Shown: positions 54,736 to 64,000, counted from the stretch's first letter. The stretch: 64,000 bases of DNA from Helicobacter sp. 11-8110 (GCF_003288905.1 NZ_NHYL01000001.1:124001-188000); one strand, 5' to 3'. Numbers and translations are program-made. The notes: generated by a model not told the origin, from the sequence alone.

Positions 54736-55299
54736 TTACGAAGAACCTTTTTCTAAAGCTTCTTTGGCATATTTTTCGCCCAATTCAAAAGCTTTTTTGT
54801 TAAGCTCTATCACTTTTGCGGGAACTTTGCTAATCATTGTATCATAAACCAAATCCCTATCCACACATTTTGTTAATGTAATAGTGATTGCTAATGCTAC
54901 TACAGATTGCGTAACAACATTTCCAACTTCCTCTTTAGCAATTGTAATAATAGGAATAGGATAAATTTTGTATTTTTTCCTATCTTCATCGTTTGGAGTT
55001 ACAAGATTAGGTTCAATCACAATTGTCGCCCCTTCTTTTAAACCACCTTTGAATTGATCATAGCTTATTTGAGCAGTTGAGAGCATAAACTCCACCTCCC
55101 CATCATTAGCATAAGGATATAAAATCTCCTCATCATCTAGCAAAATATCTACTTTTGTTGGACCTCCACGCACCTGTGAAGTATAAGTAGCTGCCTTAAC
55201 CCCATAACCACCATTGCGGATTTGAGCTTCTGCTAGGATCTCACCTGCAAGCAATACCCCTTGCCCACCTACACCAGTAAAACGAAGTTGCTTTCTCAT
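54736..55299 (-). CDS. oorC: 2-oxoglutarate:acceptor oxidoreductase, gamma subunit
   Basis: This 187-residue subunit belongs to the four-part enzyme that converts 2-oxoglutarate and CoA to succinyl-CoA and CO2 in Helicobacter and Campylobacter. The gamma fold is shown by LRFTGVGGQGVLLAGEILAE at the N-terminus and TYTSQVRGGPTKVDILLDD. It overlaps the oorB stop by 4 bases (ATGA), with AGGAGG upstream of the ATG. It is the last gene of oorDABC and is followed by a terminator. Confidence 0.95.
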   Translation of the reverse strand: MRKQLRFTGVGGQGVLLAGEILAEAQIRNGGYGVKAATYTSQVRGGPTKVDILLDDEEILYPYANDGEVEFMLSTAQISYDQFKGGLKEGATIVIEPNLVTPNDEDRKKYKIYPIPIITIAKEEVGNVVTQSVVALAITITLTKCVDRDLVYDTMISKVPAKVIELNKKAFELGEKYAKEALEKGSS

Positions 55300-56129
55300 T
55301 TAGCACCTCCTTTTTTAGCTTGTGCTTTTTCTTGCACCTGCTTATAAGCTTTGCAATATTCTATCTTATTTGTATCATGCAATAAAATACCAGTAGGATA
55401 TTTTCCTAATTTTTCTTCATCGCTTAGATCATCATATTTTTTCTTAGAAATAATCATATTTTCAATCCATTTAAGCGTATCAACTGCCTCACCCATTTTA
55501 TTTTTTCTACCAAGATTCACATGGCAGTTACTAAAAATATCAAAAAAGCTAAATCCTTCATGTTGGAATCCTTCCACCAGAACTTTTTCAAGTTTCTTAG
55601 GATCCAATACTGATTCTCTGGCTACAAAACTTGCTCCTGCTGCACTTGCTAGATTACATGCATCAAAAGCAGGATCGACATTTCCATACTGCGCAGTAAC
55701 TGTCCACATTCCCTTTGGAGTAGTAGGTGAAGTTTGTGAATTTGTCAATCCATAAATAAAGTTATTAATCAAAACATAATTAATATCAATATTCCTTCTA
55801 CATGCGTGAATAGTGTGATTCCCGCCAATTGCCAAACCATCACCATCACCACCCACTACAATCACTTTTTTAGTTGGATTTGCAAGTTTAATTCCAGTGG
55901 CATATGCAAGCGTTCTACCATGAGTTGTATGAACTGTGTTACAATTAACATAAGAGGAAACACGCCCACTACAGCCAATACCACTAACTAGACATACATC
56001 ATCCATATTCCAGCCCAATTTATCAATAGCTCTAACAATCGCTTTTAAAATTACACCATCTCCACATCCCCAACACCATAGTGTTGGCATTTTATCCACG
56101 CGCAAATATTCATCATAATTAAATGCCAT
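55296..56129 (-). CDS. oorB: 2-oxoglutarate:acceptor oxidoreductase, beta subunit
   Basis: This 277-residue subunit binds thiamine pyrophosphate. The TPP signature GGDGDGLAIGGNHTIHACRR (GDG followed by about 25 residues to NN in YVLINNFIYGLTNSQTSPT) is clear, and CWGCGDGVILKA near the start and GIGCSGRVSSYVNCNTVHTTHGR are typical of the beta subunit. AAGGAGTTATAAT precedes the ATG. It lies one base after oorA and overlaps oorC by 4 bases, which points to tightly coupled translation of the complex. Confidence 0.96.
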   Translation of the reverse strand: MAFNYDEYLRVDKMPTLWCWGCGDGVILKAIVRAIDKLGWNMDDVCLVSGIGCSGRVSSYVNCNTVHTTHGRTLAYATGIKLANPTKKVIVVGGDGDGLAIGGNHTIHACRRNIDINYVLINNFIYGLTNSQTSPTTPKGMWTVTAQYGNVDPAFDACNLASAAGASFVARESVLDPKKLEKVLVEGFQHEGFSFFDIFSNCHVNLGRKNKMGEAVDTLKWIENMIISKKKYDDLSDEEKLGKYPTGILLHDTNKIEYCKAYKQVQEKAQAKKGGAK

Positions 56130-56130
56130 A

Positions 56131-57258
56131 TTATAACTCCTTTATTTTATTTGCAATTTCAATTGGTGAAAGCGGTCGCCCATTTGCTTTAGCTAGAAGT
56201 TGCACTTCTTTTTTCATTGAATGCTCAACTTCAACTACATATTGCCCCTTATTAAGCTCTGCAACCAAAATCTTATCAAATCTCTTCCCTAGCTTTTCTA
56301 ATTCTTTTCTAGGAGAAGGCCATAGTGTAATAGGTCGGAATAATCCAACTTTAACTCCCTCTTTTCTTAGTCTATCAACTGCCTCTTTTGCACTTCTTGA
56401 AGTTGAACCATACGCAATCAATAAAATCTCAGCATCATCTAAGCAATATTCTTCATAAGTTACAATTTCATCTCTTTTGCATAAAATTTTATTAAACAAT
56501 CTATCAATGAGGTTTTGAGAAAGAGTTGCATCTTCTGTTGGAAATCCTGTTGGTCCATGATGAAGACCCGTAATATGATATCTATATCCTTGGAAGAATG
56601 GATTTAAAATAGCTGGTTCATCTTGTGGCACATCATAAGGCTTATAAGTATTCTTGTCGCCACTAAAAGTTCTGCGATTAACAATACTTTTTTGCACTTC
56701 TGCCAAATCCGGAACAACTGCTTTACCATGCATATGCCCTAAAGTCTCATCTAGCAATAAAAATACTGGGGTCATAAACTTTTCTGCTAAATTAAAAGCT
56801 CGAACTGTTTCAGTATAAGCTTCTTCTAAGCTACCAGGACACAGAGCGATAGATTGATAATCTCCGTGAGTAGGATGAGCTGCTTGAGCAACATCTCCTT
56901 GTGCAACGCGTGTAGGCAATCCAGTAGAAGGACCACCACGCATAACATTAACAATTACTAAAGGGATTTCTGCCATAAAACCATAGCCAATTTGTTCTGA
57001 TTTTAATGAAATGCCAGGTCCAGAGGTCGCTGTCATTGATTTTGCGCCACTCATAGATGCTCCAAGCGCAACAGAGATTCCTCCAATTTCATCCTCCATT
57101 TGAATAAACGATCCTTCTTCTCTTGGTAAAAGAACGCTCATTTCATGTGCTACTTCGCTTGAAGGTGTAATAGGATAACCACCAAAAAACTTACAACCTG
57201 CATCAATTGCTGCATGGGCAACCAATTCATTTCCACTTGAAATAAATTCTCTACTCAC
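56131..57258 (-). CDS. oorA: 2-oxoglutarate:acceptor oxidoreductase, alpha subunit
   Basis: This 375-residue subunit carries the pyrimidine-binding and CoA-interacting half. GCKFFGGYPITPSSEVAHEM, ATSGPGISLKSEQIGYG and RGGPSTGLPTRVAQGD are the conserved family segments. The start is GTG at 57258 with AAGGAG 6 bases upstream; a longer reading would overlap oorD and add 22 unconserved residues. oorD ends 10 bases before it. Confidence 0.95.
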   Translation of the reverse strand: MSREFISSGNELVAHAAIDAGCKFFGGYPITPSSEVAHEMSVLLPREEGSFIQMEDEIGGISVALGASMSGAKSMTATSGPGISLKSEQIGYGFMAEIPLVIVNVMRGGPSTGLPTRVAQGDVAQAAHPTHGDYQSIALCPGSLEEAYTETVRAFNLAEKFMTPVFLLLDETLGHMHGKAVVPDLAEVQKSIVNRRTFSGDKNTYKPYDVPQDEPAILNPFFQGYRYHITGLHHGPTGFPTEDATLSQNLIDRLFNKILCKRDEIVTYEEYCLDDAEILLIAYGSTSRSAKEAVDRLRKEGVKVGLFRPITLWPSPRKELEKLGKRFDKILVAELNKGQYVVEVEHSMKKEVQLLAKANGRPLSPIEIANKIKEL

Positions 57259-57268
57259 TTTAATCTCC

Positions 57269-57580
57269 TTATAATGCCATAAAACCATTGGCTTTAATTG
57301 CTTCAGCTTTTTGTCTTGATTCATCAGTTAATTTTGCAAACTTAAACTCTTTTCTATCGGCAACTGCAATTGCAAAATCAGGACAATGCAACTCACATTC
57401 ACAACAACCAATACAACTTTCTGGGTTAATAACTTCTACCATTTTACCCAATACTCTATGTTCATCTAAACGCATAGCAAGTGTGCCACTAGGACAAACA
57501 CTTACGCACAAATCACATGCCTTACAGCGACTTTCATTAACCCAAACTGGTGTATTTTCAGGTGCTTTTAATAATCCCAT
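57269..57580 (-). CDS. oorD: 2-oxoglutarate:acceptor oxidoreductase, delta (ferredoxin) subunit
   Basis: This 103-residue ferredoxin-like subunit has two [4Fe-4S] motifs, CKACDLCVSVCP and CIGCCECELHCP, and passes electrons from the enzyme to its acceptor. The ATG at 57580 is preferred because AAGGAG lies 6 bases upstream; an in-frame ATG at 57616 has no such site. It is the first gene of oorDABC and follows mdh by 72 bases, so the two may share a transcript. Confidence 0.95.
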   Translation of the reverse strand: MGLLKAPENTPVWVNESRCKACDLCVSVCPSGTLAMRLDEHRVLGKMVEVINPESCIGCCECELHCPDFAIAVADRKEFKFAKLTDESRQKAEAIKANGFMAL

Positions 57581-57652
57581 ACTTAACTCCTTAGAAAAAT
57601 TTATTAAAATTGGCATTCACAAAATTTATTATAACCTATCATCGCCTCCTTA

Positions 57653-58600
57653 TTAGGAATTAAAATATTCTACTTTAAGTGCATCAATCAAATCTTGGAC
57701 AGATTGGATTGATTTATCAAATTGCTGTTTTTCTTCTGGCAATAATTTCAATTCTACCACTCTTTCAATTCCATGGATTCCAAGCTCTACAGGCACTCCT
57801 CCAACCACATCACGATAACCATACTCGCCTTGCAATAAAACAGAACAAGGTAAAATCTTATGACTATCACTCATAATTGCACAAATCATTTCTGCAGTCG
57901 CTCTAGCAGGAGCAAAATAAGCCGATCCCTTTTTAAGACAAGAGACAATCTCTGCTCCAGCATTTCTTGTGCGTTGAACTACTTCTTGAATCTGACTTTC
58001 TTCTAAAAGCTCACTCAATGGAACTCCATTTACCATACAAAAGCGAGGCAATGGCACCATATCATCGCCATGACCACCCATTACAGGCGCTACAATTTGT
58101 CCTGGTGCACATTGTAATTTTTCATAAATAAAACTAGCCATTCTCGCACTATCCAAAATCCCTGCCATTCCTAGAATCTGCCTTGGATTAAATCCCGTTT
58201 CTTGCAACATAGTATAAACCATAGCATCCAGTGGATTTGTTACCAGTATTACAATAGCTTCAGGAGAATTTTCCTTAATATCTTTTGCGATTTCACTAAT
58301 TACCTTTGCATTAGCAAATAACAAATCATTTCTGCTCATTCCTGGTAATCTAGGAGATCCTGCAGCTACAACAATCACATCACAACCACCCAAATCTTTA
58401 GGCGAAGCAATCACATCTAATTTTGCAAATTTTTCTCCCACGCAAGAAGCTTGAAACATATCTAGCAACATACCCCTTGCCCTATCTTTGTCTTTATCTC
58501 GCAAAACAATTTGATAAGGTGTTGTAGCCGATAAAATGTAAGCCAAAGTTGAACCTACATTTCCCGCTCCAATAATGCCTACTCTTTTTACTCTTTCCAT
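57653..58600 (-). CDS. mdh: Malate dehydrogenase
   Basis: This 315-residue enzyme interconverts malate and oxaloacetate with NAD. The Rossmann start [14 protein letters not shown], the substrate loop [14 protein letters not shown] (with two Arg, which favours malate over lactate), NPLDAM and the catalytic His in [11 protein letters not shown] are present. The ATG at 58600 with AAGGAAAGAG upstream is preferred to one 18 bases earlier. It lies upstream of oorDABC, a natural citric-acid-cycle neighbour. H. pylori lacks this gene (it uses Mqo), so its presence fits an enterohepatic species; that comparison is from memory. Confidence 0.92.
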   Translation of the reverse strand: MERVKRVGIIGAGNVGSTLAYILSATTPYQIVLRDKDKDRARGMLLDMFQASCVGEKFAKLDVIASPKDLGGCDVIVVAAGSPRLPGMSRNDLLFANAKVISEIAKDIKENSPEAIVILVTNPLDAMVYTMLQETGFNPRQILGMAGILDSARMASFIYEKLQCAPGQIVAPVMGGHGDDMVPLPRFCMVNGVPLSELLEESQIQEVVQRTRNAGAEIVSCLKKGSAYFAPARATAEMICAIMSDSHKILPCSVLLQGEYGYRDVVGGVPVELGIHGIERVVELKLLPEEKQQFDKSIQSVQDLIDALKVEYFNS

Positions 58601-58745
58601 TCTCTTTCCTTGTGACAATATGCTTTCGATATCGCCAATGATGCACTAAGCTAAAAAGCAAAGATTTCTTTAACTTTTTATTCTGTATTTTTGATTATTT
58701 TTTCTTAAAGAAATCTTATTTTTAAGATTTTTCTTTTTATTTTTA

Positions 58746-59696
58746 CTATTGTGAGAAATTATTTAAATGTTCCTTGTAGGTTTTTGAGAAAGAATGTGTA
58801 CCATTTTTATTTCTCACAAAATACAAATAATCAACATTAGCAGGAAAAATCGCGGCTTGGATTGCCTTAAAACTAACACTTCCAACTGGCGTATTTGGTA
58901 TTCCATTATAACGATAAGTGTTGTAAGAGGTTGTATCATTTCGTATCATTTCTGGGGTAACTTTAGTATGAGAAAATCTACCATAATTTAACGCACCATC
59001 CATTTGCAAACGCATCTTTAATTTTAAGCGATTGTGAATCACAGCTCCAACCAAGGGCATTTCTTCTGTATTAGCCGATTCTTTTTGAATAATAGAAGCA
59101 ATCGTCACATATCTAAACCACTGCTTTTGATCATATTCTCCCAAAAACTTAATTGCCCATTTTTTATGCTCTTTAAGCGAGGTATTAACCAAATAATACA
59201 TTAAGTGCTTTTCGCTAATACCTTTGGGGATTTTATAGGTATTAGCCAAAATAACTCCATCTTCATAAGGTGCATATTGTCTATAAAATAACTCCAATTT
59301 TTTAGAATCAAGATTTAATTGCTTAGCAACTTCATCAATAAAAAAATACAAAGTCTCACCTGGAATCAAAGTAATATCCTCTAGTGCTGCTTTTGAGTTC
59401 ATCAAGCCATACAAAAAATCCCCTTTTGTAAGTCGTGTTTGACCAATATTAAGCCAACCACTTTGCAAATAACCAAAAAAATGCAACATATACCCATCAA
59501 ATCGATTGACATCAAAATTATTTTTATCTAAATATGTTATAATCTCATTCGTTCCTCCTTGCGGAATATAAACGATTCTGCTTGAGTTAATAGGGATTTG
59601 CAAATAAAAACATAAGACTATCACTATCATGAAAAAAACATCAACTAAATTACTAAAAATTATCTTTTTCTTATCTTTTATACTAGGAGCATTCAT
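58746..59696 (-). CDS. mltG: Endolytic murein transglycosylase MltG
   Basis: This 316-residue membrane-anchored enzyme cuts growing glycan strands and helps set their length. One N-terminal helix (about 15-33) is followed by the YceG domain. The catalytic Glu is in SIIQKESANTEEMPLVGAVI, followed by the family segments NRLKLKMRLQMDGALNYG and the end NGIPNTPVGSVSFKAIQAAI. AAAGG lies about 10 bases before the ATG at 59696. The first 68 bases overlap the divergent AsmA-like gene, so each gene's promoter would lie within the other. A 145-base A/T-rich gap separates it from mdh. Confidence 0.92.
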   Translation of the reverse strand: MNAPSIKDKKKIIFSNLVDVFFMIVIVLCFYLQIPINSSRIVYIPQGGTNEIITYLDKNNFDVNRFDGYMLHFFGYLQSGWLNIGQTRLTKGDFLYGLMNSKAALEDITLIPGETLYFFIDEVAKQLNLDSKKLELFYRQYAPYEDGVILANTYKIPKGISEKHLMYYLVNTSLKEHKKWAIKFLGEYDQKQWFRYVTIASIIQKESANTEEMPLVGAVIHNRLKLKMRLQMDGALNYGRFSHTKVTPEMIRNDTTSYNTYRYNGIPNTPVGSVSFKAIQAAIFPANVDYLYFVRNKNGTHSFSKTYKEHLNNFSQ

Positions 59697-62208
59697 TTTG
59701 CTCTACACCTTTCTTTATAACGGAATTAAAATTCAGCAATTAAATATTGCTGGAATTCAAATCGAGAAATTCTATCTAAGATTAGATAAAAAACTCATTT
59801 TGAAAATACAAACTTTAAATCTATCAGACATCCAAAGTTCAAGTTCCACCTCAAACGATTTAGAAGAACAAATTCAATACCTAAAAAATTTCCACTTACT
59901 TTTACAATACTTCCAAACAATCAAAATCGATCATATTATTTTCAATGATTATCAGGCTAATTTGTCTTATGATGGAGAACATTTTCTTGTCAATCTCCCA
60001 CAAATTTATGCTAAATTAAATATTTTAGAAAGTTCTTCGCAAATTACAATAAATTTTGAAGATATTTATTTAAAAGAATATGGAATCTACTATCATGGTA
60101 GCGGTCAATATAATCTTATTAAGAATAATTTCGATGTTCAAGGGGAACTAAAATTCCTAGACAAGAAATCCTATAAAATCCTCGCAAATTTAAATCTAAA
60201 TCTTAAAGGAGATTTCAACAAAATCACCCTAAATGGTTTTAGCGATACTTTTGAAAATATTAATTTTCTACTCCCCTTACTGCCACCTTTTAAAAATCAG
60301 ATGCTTAAAGAATGGATTTTTGATAACTATCAAATTACTTCTGCTAAAATAAAAGAATTCTCCCTTGAGCTCCCCCTAAACTCTAAAAATCTCATTGACG
60401 ATTCTTTAGAATCTCTTTATGTTTTAGGAGAAATTCAAAATGCTAAAGTAACTTTTCAAAAAGGGCTATCCCCCATTCTCTCTCCCAATATTCAGCTTAC
60501 TTTCAAAAACAATACACTGGAATTTCACCCTAATCAGCCAACCTACAAAAACATTAATCTACAAGGTAGCCAAGTTGCTATTAGTAATATTTTTCAATCC
60601 CCTACTTTAGAAGTATTTATTCAAACAAAAACTCCTTTAGATGACACTATTTTAAGCCTTTTAGAGAGCTATCATATCTCACTTCCTATTAAAGCTCCAA
60701 AAGCAAAAATTGACACCAACCTAGCTTTAAAGGTTAATCTAAAAAATGATTCTGTTACTTACAAAGGCATATTCAAAGCCGAAGATACCCAAATACTCTC
60801 TAATGCTCTAACATTTAATTCTGAATCTTTGCTTGTTAGCGCAGAAGATAATCTTATTAAAGTCTCTGCAAAAAATGTATTTTATGGAGATTTTTTGCGA
60901 GCGGATCTTAATTTTATTATAAATACCAACCAAAAGACGATTAATGGAGATTTATTAACCCATTCCTTCGTGTTAGACAAAAATTCTCCCGAAATTCTTG
61001 CGTTTCAAAATCAATTACTTCCTTTTGAAGTTGATTTTAGTAGCAATTCACAAACCTTCATAAATCTTCCCACTATCAATTTTCAAGGAATTTTGCAAGA
61101 AAACTCATCTCTAAAAATCACTAATCTCTCCTCCTTACTTCCTTTTTCCAAAATACTTAAAGAATATCAAATTTCAGGCGGTGAAATTCAAATTAACACT
61201 AAAGATTTTAAAGAGTTTGAGGGAAAATTTTTAATTCATAGCAATCAGCAATTCCTACAAGATAAAAACAATAAACCGCTAGAAACTATGTTACTAAATT
61301 TTCATTACACTCCTGATAATTTGCAATTAAATAGCGATGATTCAAACTTTAAATTCCATAAAACCAAAGAAAAACGCCAACTTGAATTAACAAATCTTAT
61401 TGTTGTGTTAGATAATATTCAAACTAACACTAATTCTAATGTAAATTCTCCACTTTTTGTGATTGGAAAAAATAGCCCTTTACATTTTAAGAATCACACC
61501 ATATTAAACGATAATTTTTCTCTTTCAATGGTGGGAGATGAACTTAAATTCACGCTTAAACACAAAAATGGCGAAGCTCAAGTCTATAAAAAAGAAGATT
61601 ATATTACAATTGATGCAAAAGAATTTGGTGATGCTTTTATAAATGCTTTAGCTAATAAAAATATTGTTACACAAGGTAGATTTTCCATTAACGCCAACAC
61701 CAACCCAAAAGGTGCTTTAATAGGAAAACTTAGAATCTTAAATGCTAATATTAATCAACTTAGTGTTCTACAAAATCTTATGGCTTTTATAGACACAATC
61801 CCTTCCTTACTTACTTTTAAAGCCCCAGGATTCAACAATCAAGGCTATTATCTTAAAGAGGGAAATATCACTTTTGGCTATAATCGAGATTTTTTGGCAA
61901 TTGAAAATCTAGATTTTAATGGCTCATCTATTGATATTCAAGGCAAAGGCATTTTATCCTTAAAAGATCAAAAAATTGATTTTTATGCTCAGCTCATTAC
62001 AGCAAAATCCCTTACTGGAATCATCAATAAAATTCCCATTGTTAATTATATTACATTAGGAAAAGAGGGAAAAATATCAACTGGTTTTTCAATCACGGGT
62101 GATCTTGAAAATCCAACTATTACAACCAAAACTGCTCAAGATATTCTCCTTTCTCCTTTTAATATTTTAAAACGAGTTATCACCTCTCCATTTGAAATTT
62201 TCAATTAA
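59629..62208 (+). CDS. AsmA-like / DUF3971 envelope protein
   Basis: This 859-residue protein has one N-terminal membrane helix (about 8-30) and a very long beta-rich periplasmic part, as in AsmA/YhdP-type proteins that move phospholipids between membranes in enterobacteria. Conserved-looking features are DUF3971-like strands in the middle and the AsmA-type end with LNFNGSSIDIQGKGILSLKD and a typical DFYAQLITAKSLTGIINKIP followed by ISTGFSITGDLENPTITTK. The start at 59629 has no clear ribosome-binding site but is the only one that keeps the membrane anchor. Its 5' end overlaps mltG head to head. nth follows after 12 bases. Confidence 0.82.
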   Translation: MKKTSTKLLKIIFFLSFILGAFILLYTFLYNGIKIQQLNIAGIQIEKFYLRLDKKLILKIQTLNLSDIQSSSSTSNDLEEQIQYLKNFHLLLQYFQTIKIDHIIFNDYQANLSYDGEHFLVNLPQIYAKLNILESSSQITINFEDIYLKEYGIYYHGSGQYNLIKNNFDVQGELKFLDKKSYKILANLNLNLKGDFNKITLNGFSDTFENINFLLPLLPPFKNQMLKEWIFDNYQITSAKIKEFSLELPLNSKNLIDDSLESLYVLGEIQNAKVTFQKGLSPILSPNIQLTFKNNTLEFHPNQPTYKNINLQGSQVAISNIFQSPTLEVFIQTKTPLDDTILSLLESYHISLPIKAPKAKIDTNLALKVNLKNDSVTYKGIFKAEDTQILSNALTFNSESLLVSAEDNLIKVSAKNVFYGDFLRADLNFIINTNQKTINGDLLTHSFVLDKNSPEILAFQNQLLPFEVDFSSNSQTFINLPTINFQGILQENSSLKITNLSSLLPFSKILKEYQISGGEIQINTKDFKEFEGKFLIHSNQQFLQDKNNKPLETMLLNFHYTPDNLQLNSDDSNFKFHKTKEKRQLELTNLIVVLDNIQTNTNSNVNSPLFVIGKNSPLHFKNHTILNDNFSLSMVGDELKFTLKHKNGEAQVYKKEDYITIDAKEFGDAFINALANKNIVTQGRFSINANTNPKGALIGKLRILNANINQLSVLQNLMAFIDTIPSLLTFKAPGFNNQGYYLKEGNITFGYNRDFLAIENLDFNGSSIDIQGKGILSLKDQKIDFYAQLITAKSLTGIINKIPIVNYITLGKEGKISTGFSITGDLENPTITTKTAQDILLSPFNILKRVITSPFEIFN

Positions 62209-62220
62209 CAGGAATCTATT

Positions 62221-62877
62221 ATGCAAGATAAAAAAGTAAAAAAAGCCACAAAAAAGGAGATTCAAGCCATTAAAGCTCTTTTTTTAGAACATTATAAAAA
62301 TGCCAAAACAGAATTAGTTTATCGCAATGATTATGAATTACTCATTGCTGTGATGCTTTCAGCACAATGCACCGATAAGCGTGTTAATCTCATCACCCCT
62401 GCTCTTTTTGAGCAATATCCAACTCCACAAGCTCTAAAAGATGCTTCTTTAGAGGATATTAAAAATCTAATCAAAAGCTGCTCATTTTTTAACAATAAAG
62501 CCACCAATCTAAAAGCAATGGCAGAAGTGGTTTGTGAAAGTTTTAATGGAGAGATTCCCCTTGATAGAGAGGCACTCAAAAGCCTTCCGGGTGTGGGACA
62601 AAAAACCGCCAATGTCGTTTTAATCGAATCTAAAGAAGCCAATTTTATTGCTGTTGATACGCATGTTTTTAGAGTTTCTCATCGATTAGGATTAAGTAAT
62701 GCCAACACACCTTTAGGGACTGAGGAGGATTTAACAAAAATCTTTGTGGATAATCTTGCTACTTTACACCAAGCTATGGTGCTTTTTGGGAGATATATTT
62801 GCAAAGCGCTCAATCCGCAGTGTCAAAACTGCTTCTTAAGCCACCTTTGCAAGAGCAAAAAGAGCTATAAATGTTAA
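62221..62877 (+). CDS. nth: Endonuclease III
   Basis: This 218-residue DNA glycosylase/AP lyase removes oxidised pyrimidines. The helix-hairpin-helix LPGVGQKTANVVL with catalytic Lys, the catalytic Asp in VDTHVFRVSHRLGL, and the C-terminal cluster C-x6-C-x2-C-x5-C (CKALNPQC to LC) are complete. AGGA lies 7 bases before the ATG. It follows the AsmA-like gene by 12 bases and ends 2 bases from the convergent binding-protein gene, leaving no room for a separate terminator. Confidence 0.97.
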   Translation: MQDKKVKKATKKEIQAIKALFLEHYKNAKTELVYRNDYELLIAVMLSAQCTDKRVNLITPALFEQYPTPQALKDASLEDIKNLIKSCSFFNNKATNLKAMAEVVCESFNGEIPLDREALKSLPGVGQKTANVVLIESKEANFIAVDTHVFRVSHRLGLSNANTPLGTEEDLTKIFVDNLATLHQAMVLFGRYICKALNPQCQNCFLSHLCKSKKSYKC

Positions 62878-62879
62878 TA

Positions 62880-63701
62880 TTATTCTGCAAATATAACAGA
62901 ACTAAGCTTGTCCTCACCATAAATAGGCGTTAAAGTCTCTTGATAAGCTTCTTTCATAAAGCCATTTTTATTTAGTGTTTCAATTTCTTTATTAAGCCAT
63001 TCTAGCAATTCTTTATCTCCTTTTTTAACCGCAGGAGCGATTACATCTTCATTGCCAAGCTTTGCAATCCCAACTTCAAATCCCGGATTTTCTTTTGCCC
63101 ATGCAAATACCAAAAGATTATCATGCGCCAAAGCGTCTCCTCTACCATCTTTTAAGGCTAAAAAAGCTTCTGTATTTTGATCATATTTTAAAAGCTCAAT
63201 TTCTGGGTGATTCTTACTAAAATAAAAATCAGCTGTTGTTCCTTTATTAACAACAAGTTTTTTACCCTTTAAGTCTTCAATGCTTTTAATAGCTCCATCT
63301 TTAGAAACTACACCCAATGCTACTTTCATATAAGGTGAAGCAAAATCTACCACCGCTTCTCTTTCAGGAGTTTTTGTGAAATTTGCCATAATCACATCAA
63401 CTTTTCCACTTTTTAAAAACTCAACACGACTAGCTGCTTCAACAAGCTCAAATTTTACCTTACTAGAATCACCTAATAAATCCTTAGCAATTTGTCTAGA
63501 AACTTTCACATCAAATCCGTCATTATCGCCCTCTTTATTAATAAAACCAAAAGGTGGTTTATCACTGAAAACTCCTATTGTAATAACGCCTTTTTGCTTA
63601 ATGGTCTCTAGTGAATTACTTGCATTTTGTTTAGTATCACTGCAACCTACCAATCCAAAGCCTAGAATTCCAAGCATTGCAATAAGAAATATTTTTTTCA
63701 T
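62880..63701 (-). CDS. CjaA-like ABC transporter substrate-binding lipoprotein
   Basis: This 273-residue protein is a periplasmic amino-acid-binding lipoprotein. The lipobox FGLVGC ends the signal (Cys 20). Family 3 binding-protein features follow: ITIGVFSDKPPFGFI, LVEAASRVEFLKSGKVDVI, MANFTKTPEREAVVDFASPY and NKGTTADFYFSK. Resemblance to Campylobacter CjaA, a cysteine-binding protein, is strong throughout, including GRGDALAHDNLLVFAWAKE. The permease and ATPase genes are not adjacent. GGAAGG lies 5 bases before the ATG. Cysteine is the likely ligand, but another polar amino acid is possible. Confidence 0.9.
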   Translation of the reverse strand: MKKIFLIAMLGILGFGLVGCSDTKQNASNSLETIKQKGVITIGVFSDKPPFGFINKEGDNDGFDVKVSRQIAKDLLGDSSKVKFELVEAASRVEFLKSGKVDVIMANFTKTPEREAVVDFASPYMKVALGVVSKDGAIKSIEDLKGKKLVVNKGTTADFYFSKNHPEIELLKYDQNTEAFLALKDGRGDALAHDNLLVFAWAKENPGFEVGIAKLGNEDVIAPAVKKGDKELLEWLNKEIETLNKNGFMKEAYQETLTPIYGEDKLSSVIFAE

Positions 63702-63822
63702 TTTTACCTTCCATTTAATTTTTTTTTGGAAATGGTATTTTCTTTAAAAAATGCTTTAAATTTTATTAATAATTAATATTTTAATTTATTTTTAAAAATT
63801 AAGAGTAGCGATTCTTTAGTAT

Positions 63823-64000
63823 TTAATATATCTGCGAATCAATATCATTTTTTTGCAATAAAATCCCTGTCTCTAAATGTAGAGTATGTGGAAATTGATC
63901 AAAAAAAGCCACTTTGACAACCCTATGTGTCTGATTTAAAATCTCCAAATCCTTAGCCAAACTTAAAGGATTGCAAGAAATATAAAGTATAGATGGAAAA
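63823..64000 (-). CDS. trmA: tRNA (uracil-5-)-methyltransferase, C-terminal end (partial)
   Basis: The last 58 residues of a protein whose start lies right of the window. The segment [18 protein letters not shown], with the catalytic Cys in the ISCNP motif, and [18 protein letters not shown], with FDQFPxTxHxE, are diagnostic of the RumA/TrmA family of m5U methyltransferases. TrmA (tRNA U54) is preferred over the 23S rRNA enzymes by resemblance, which cannot be settled from this fragment. It is upstream of the binding-protein gene on the same strand, 121 bases away. Confidence 0.9.
   Translation of the reverse strand, partial: FPSILYISCNPLSLAKDLEILNQTHRVVKVAFFDQFPHTLHLETGILLQKNDIDSQIY

Noticed and set aside
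58711-58730. Hairpin AAATCTTA/TAAGATTT as terminator of mltG
   Set aside because: The T-rich side is on the plus strand while mltG is on the minus strand, so orientation does not fit.

Overview
The window is a 64 kb, AT-rich, gene-dense piece of a campylobacterotal chromosome, most likely an enterohepatic Helicobacter. The signs are the gyrA / small exported protein / flgR block also found in H. pylori, a XerH-type single recombinase, the four-subunit 2-oxoglutarate oxidoreductase OorDABC, PycB, a CjaA-like binding protein, and a selenocysteine formate dehydrogenase cluster of the Campylobacter type. The genus is inferred from family resemblance; no database was searched.

Layout. 1-10.5 kb: the end of alaS, a SprA-like metalloprotease, pycB-xseA, then on the minus strand typA-nrdA-phoH. 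10.6-15.8 kb: a flagellar hook operon fliK-flgD-flgE behind a sigma-54 promoter. 15.9-18.6 kb: two translationally coupled genes, a zinc-ribbon/TerB/J-like protein and a membrane protein with 13 WG repeats. 18.6-20.6 kb: xerH, a dif-like site and a YafQ-type toxin-antitoxin pair, with half of the dif-like site repeated on the far side of the pair. 20.6-34.6 kb: DUF411 protein, DMT exporter, purU, sppA, lepA, M48 lipoprotein, dcuA-aspA, MATE exporter, hemD, rhodanese, phosphatase, asd, flgR. 35-46.6 kb: gyrA, a protease-like protein without catalytic residues, ppiA, cytochrome c peroxidase, acnB, cysK, an ATP-grasp-like protein, a CvfB-like protein. 46.8-54.5 kb: the formate dehydrogenase cluster. 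54.7-58.6 kb: oorDABC and mdh. 58.7-64 kb: mltG, an AsmA-like protein, nth, a cysteine-type ABC binding protein and the end of trmA.

How the genes work together. PycB, AcnB, OorDABC, Mdh, AspA and DcuA belong to the branched citric-acid cycle and C4-dicarboxylate metabolism of a microaerophile. FdhA (selenocysteine at residue 185), FdhB and FdhC form a periplasm-facing formate dehydrogenase with a Tat-exported small protein, a TorD-type chaperone, FdhD and a multi-cluster iron-sulfur protein. FlgR and the sigma-54 hook operon are parts of one flagellar hierarchy.

The most unusual parts are (1) the toxin-antitoxin cassette bounded by dif-like sequence beside xerH, which looks like a small element integrated at the terminus by the host Xer system; gene orientation also switches there, with mostly plus genes to the left and mostly minus genes to the right; (2) the coupled zinc-ribbon genes, one with a J-like domain whose HPD motif reads HYD; and (3) three tandem carbohydrate-binding-like modules in the hook protein. 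No tRNA, rRNA, CRISPR array or transposase was recognised.
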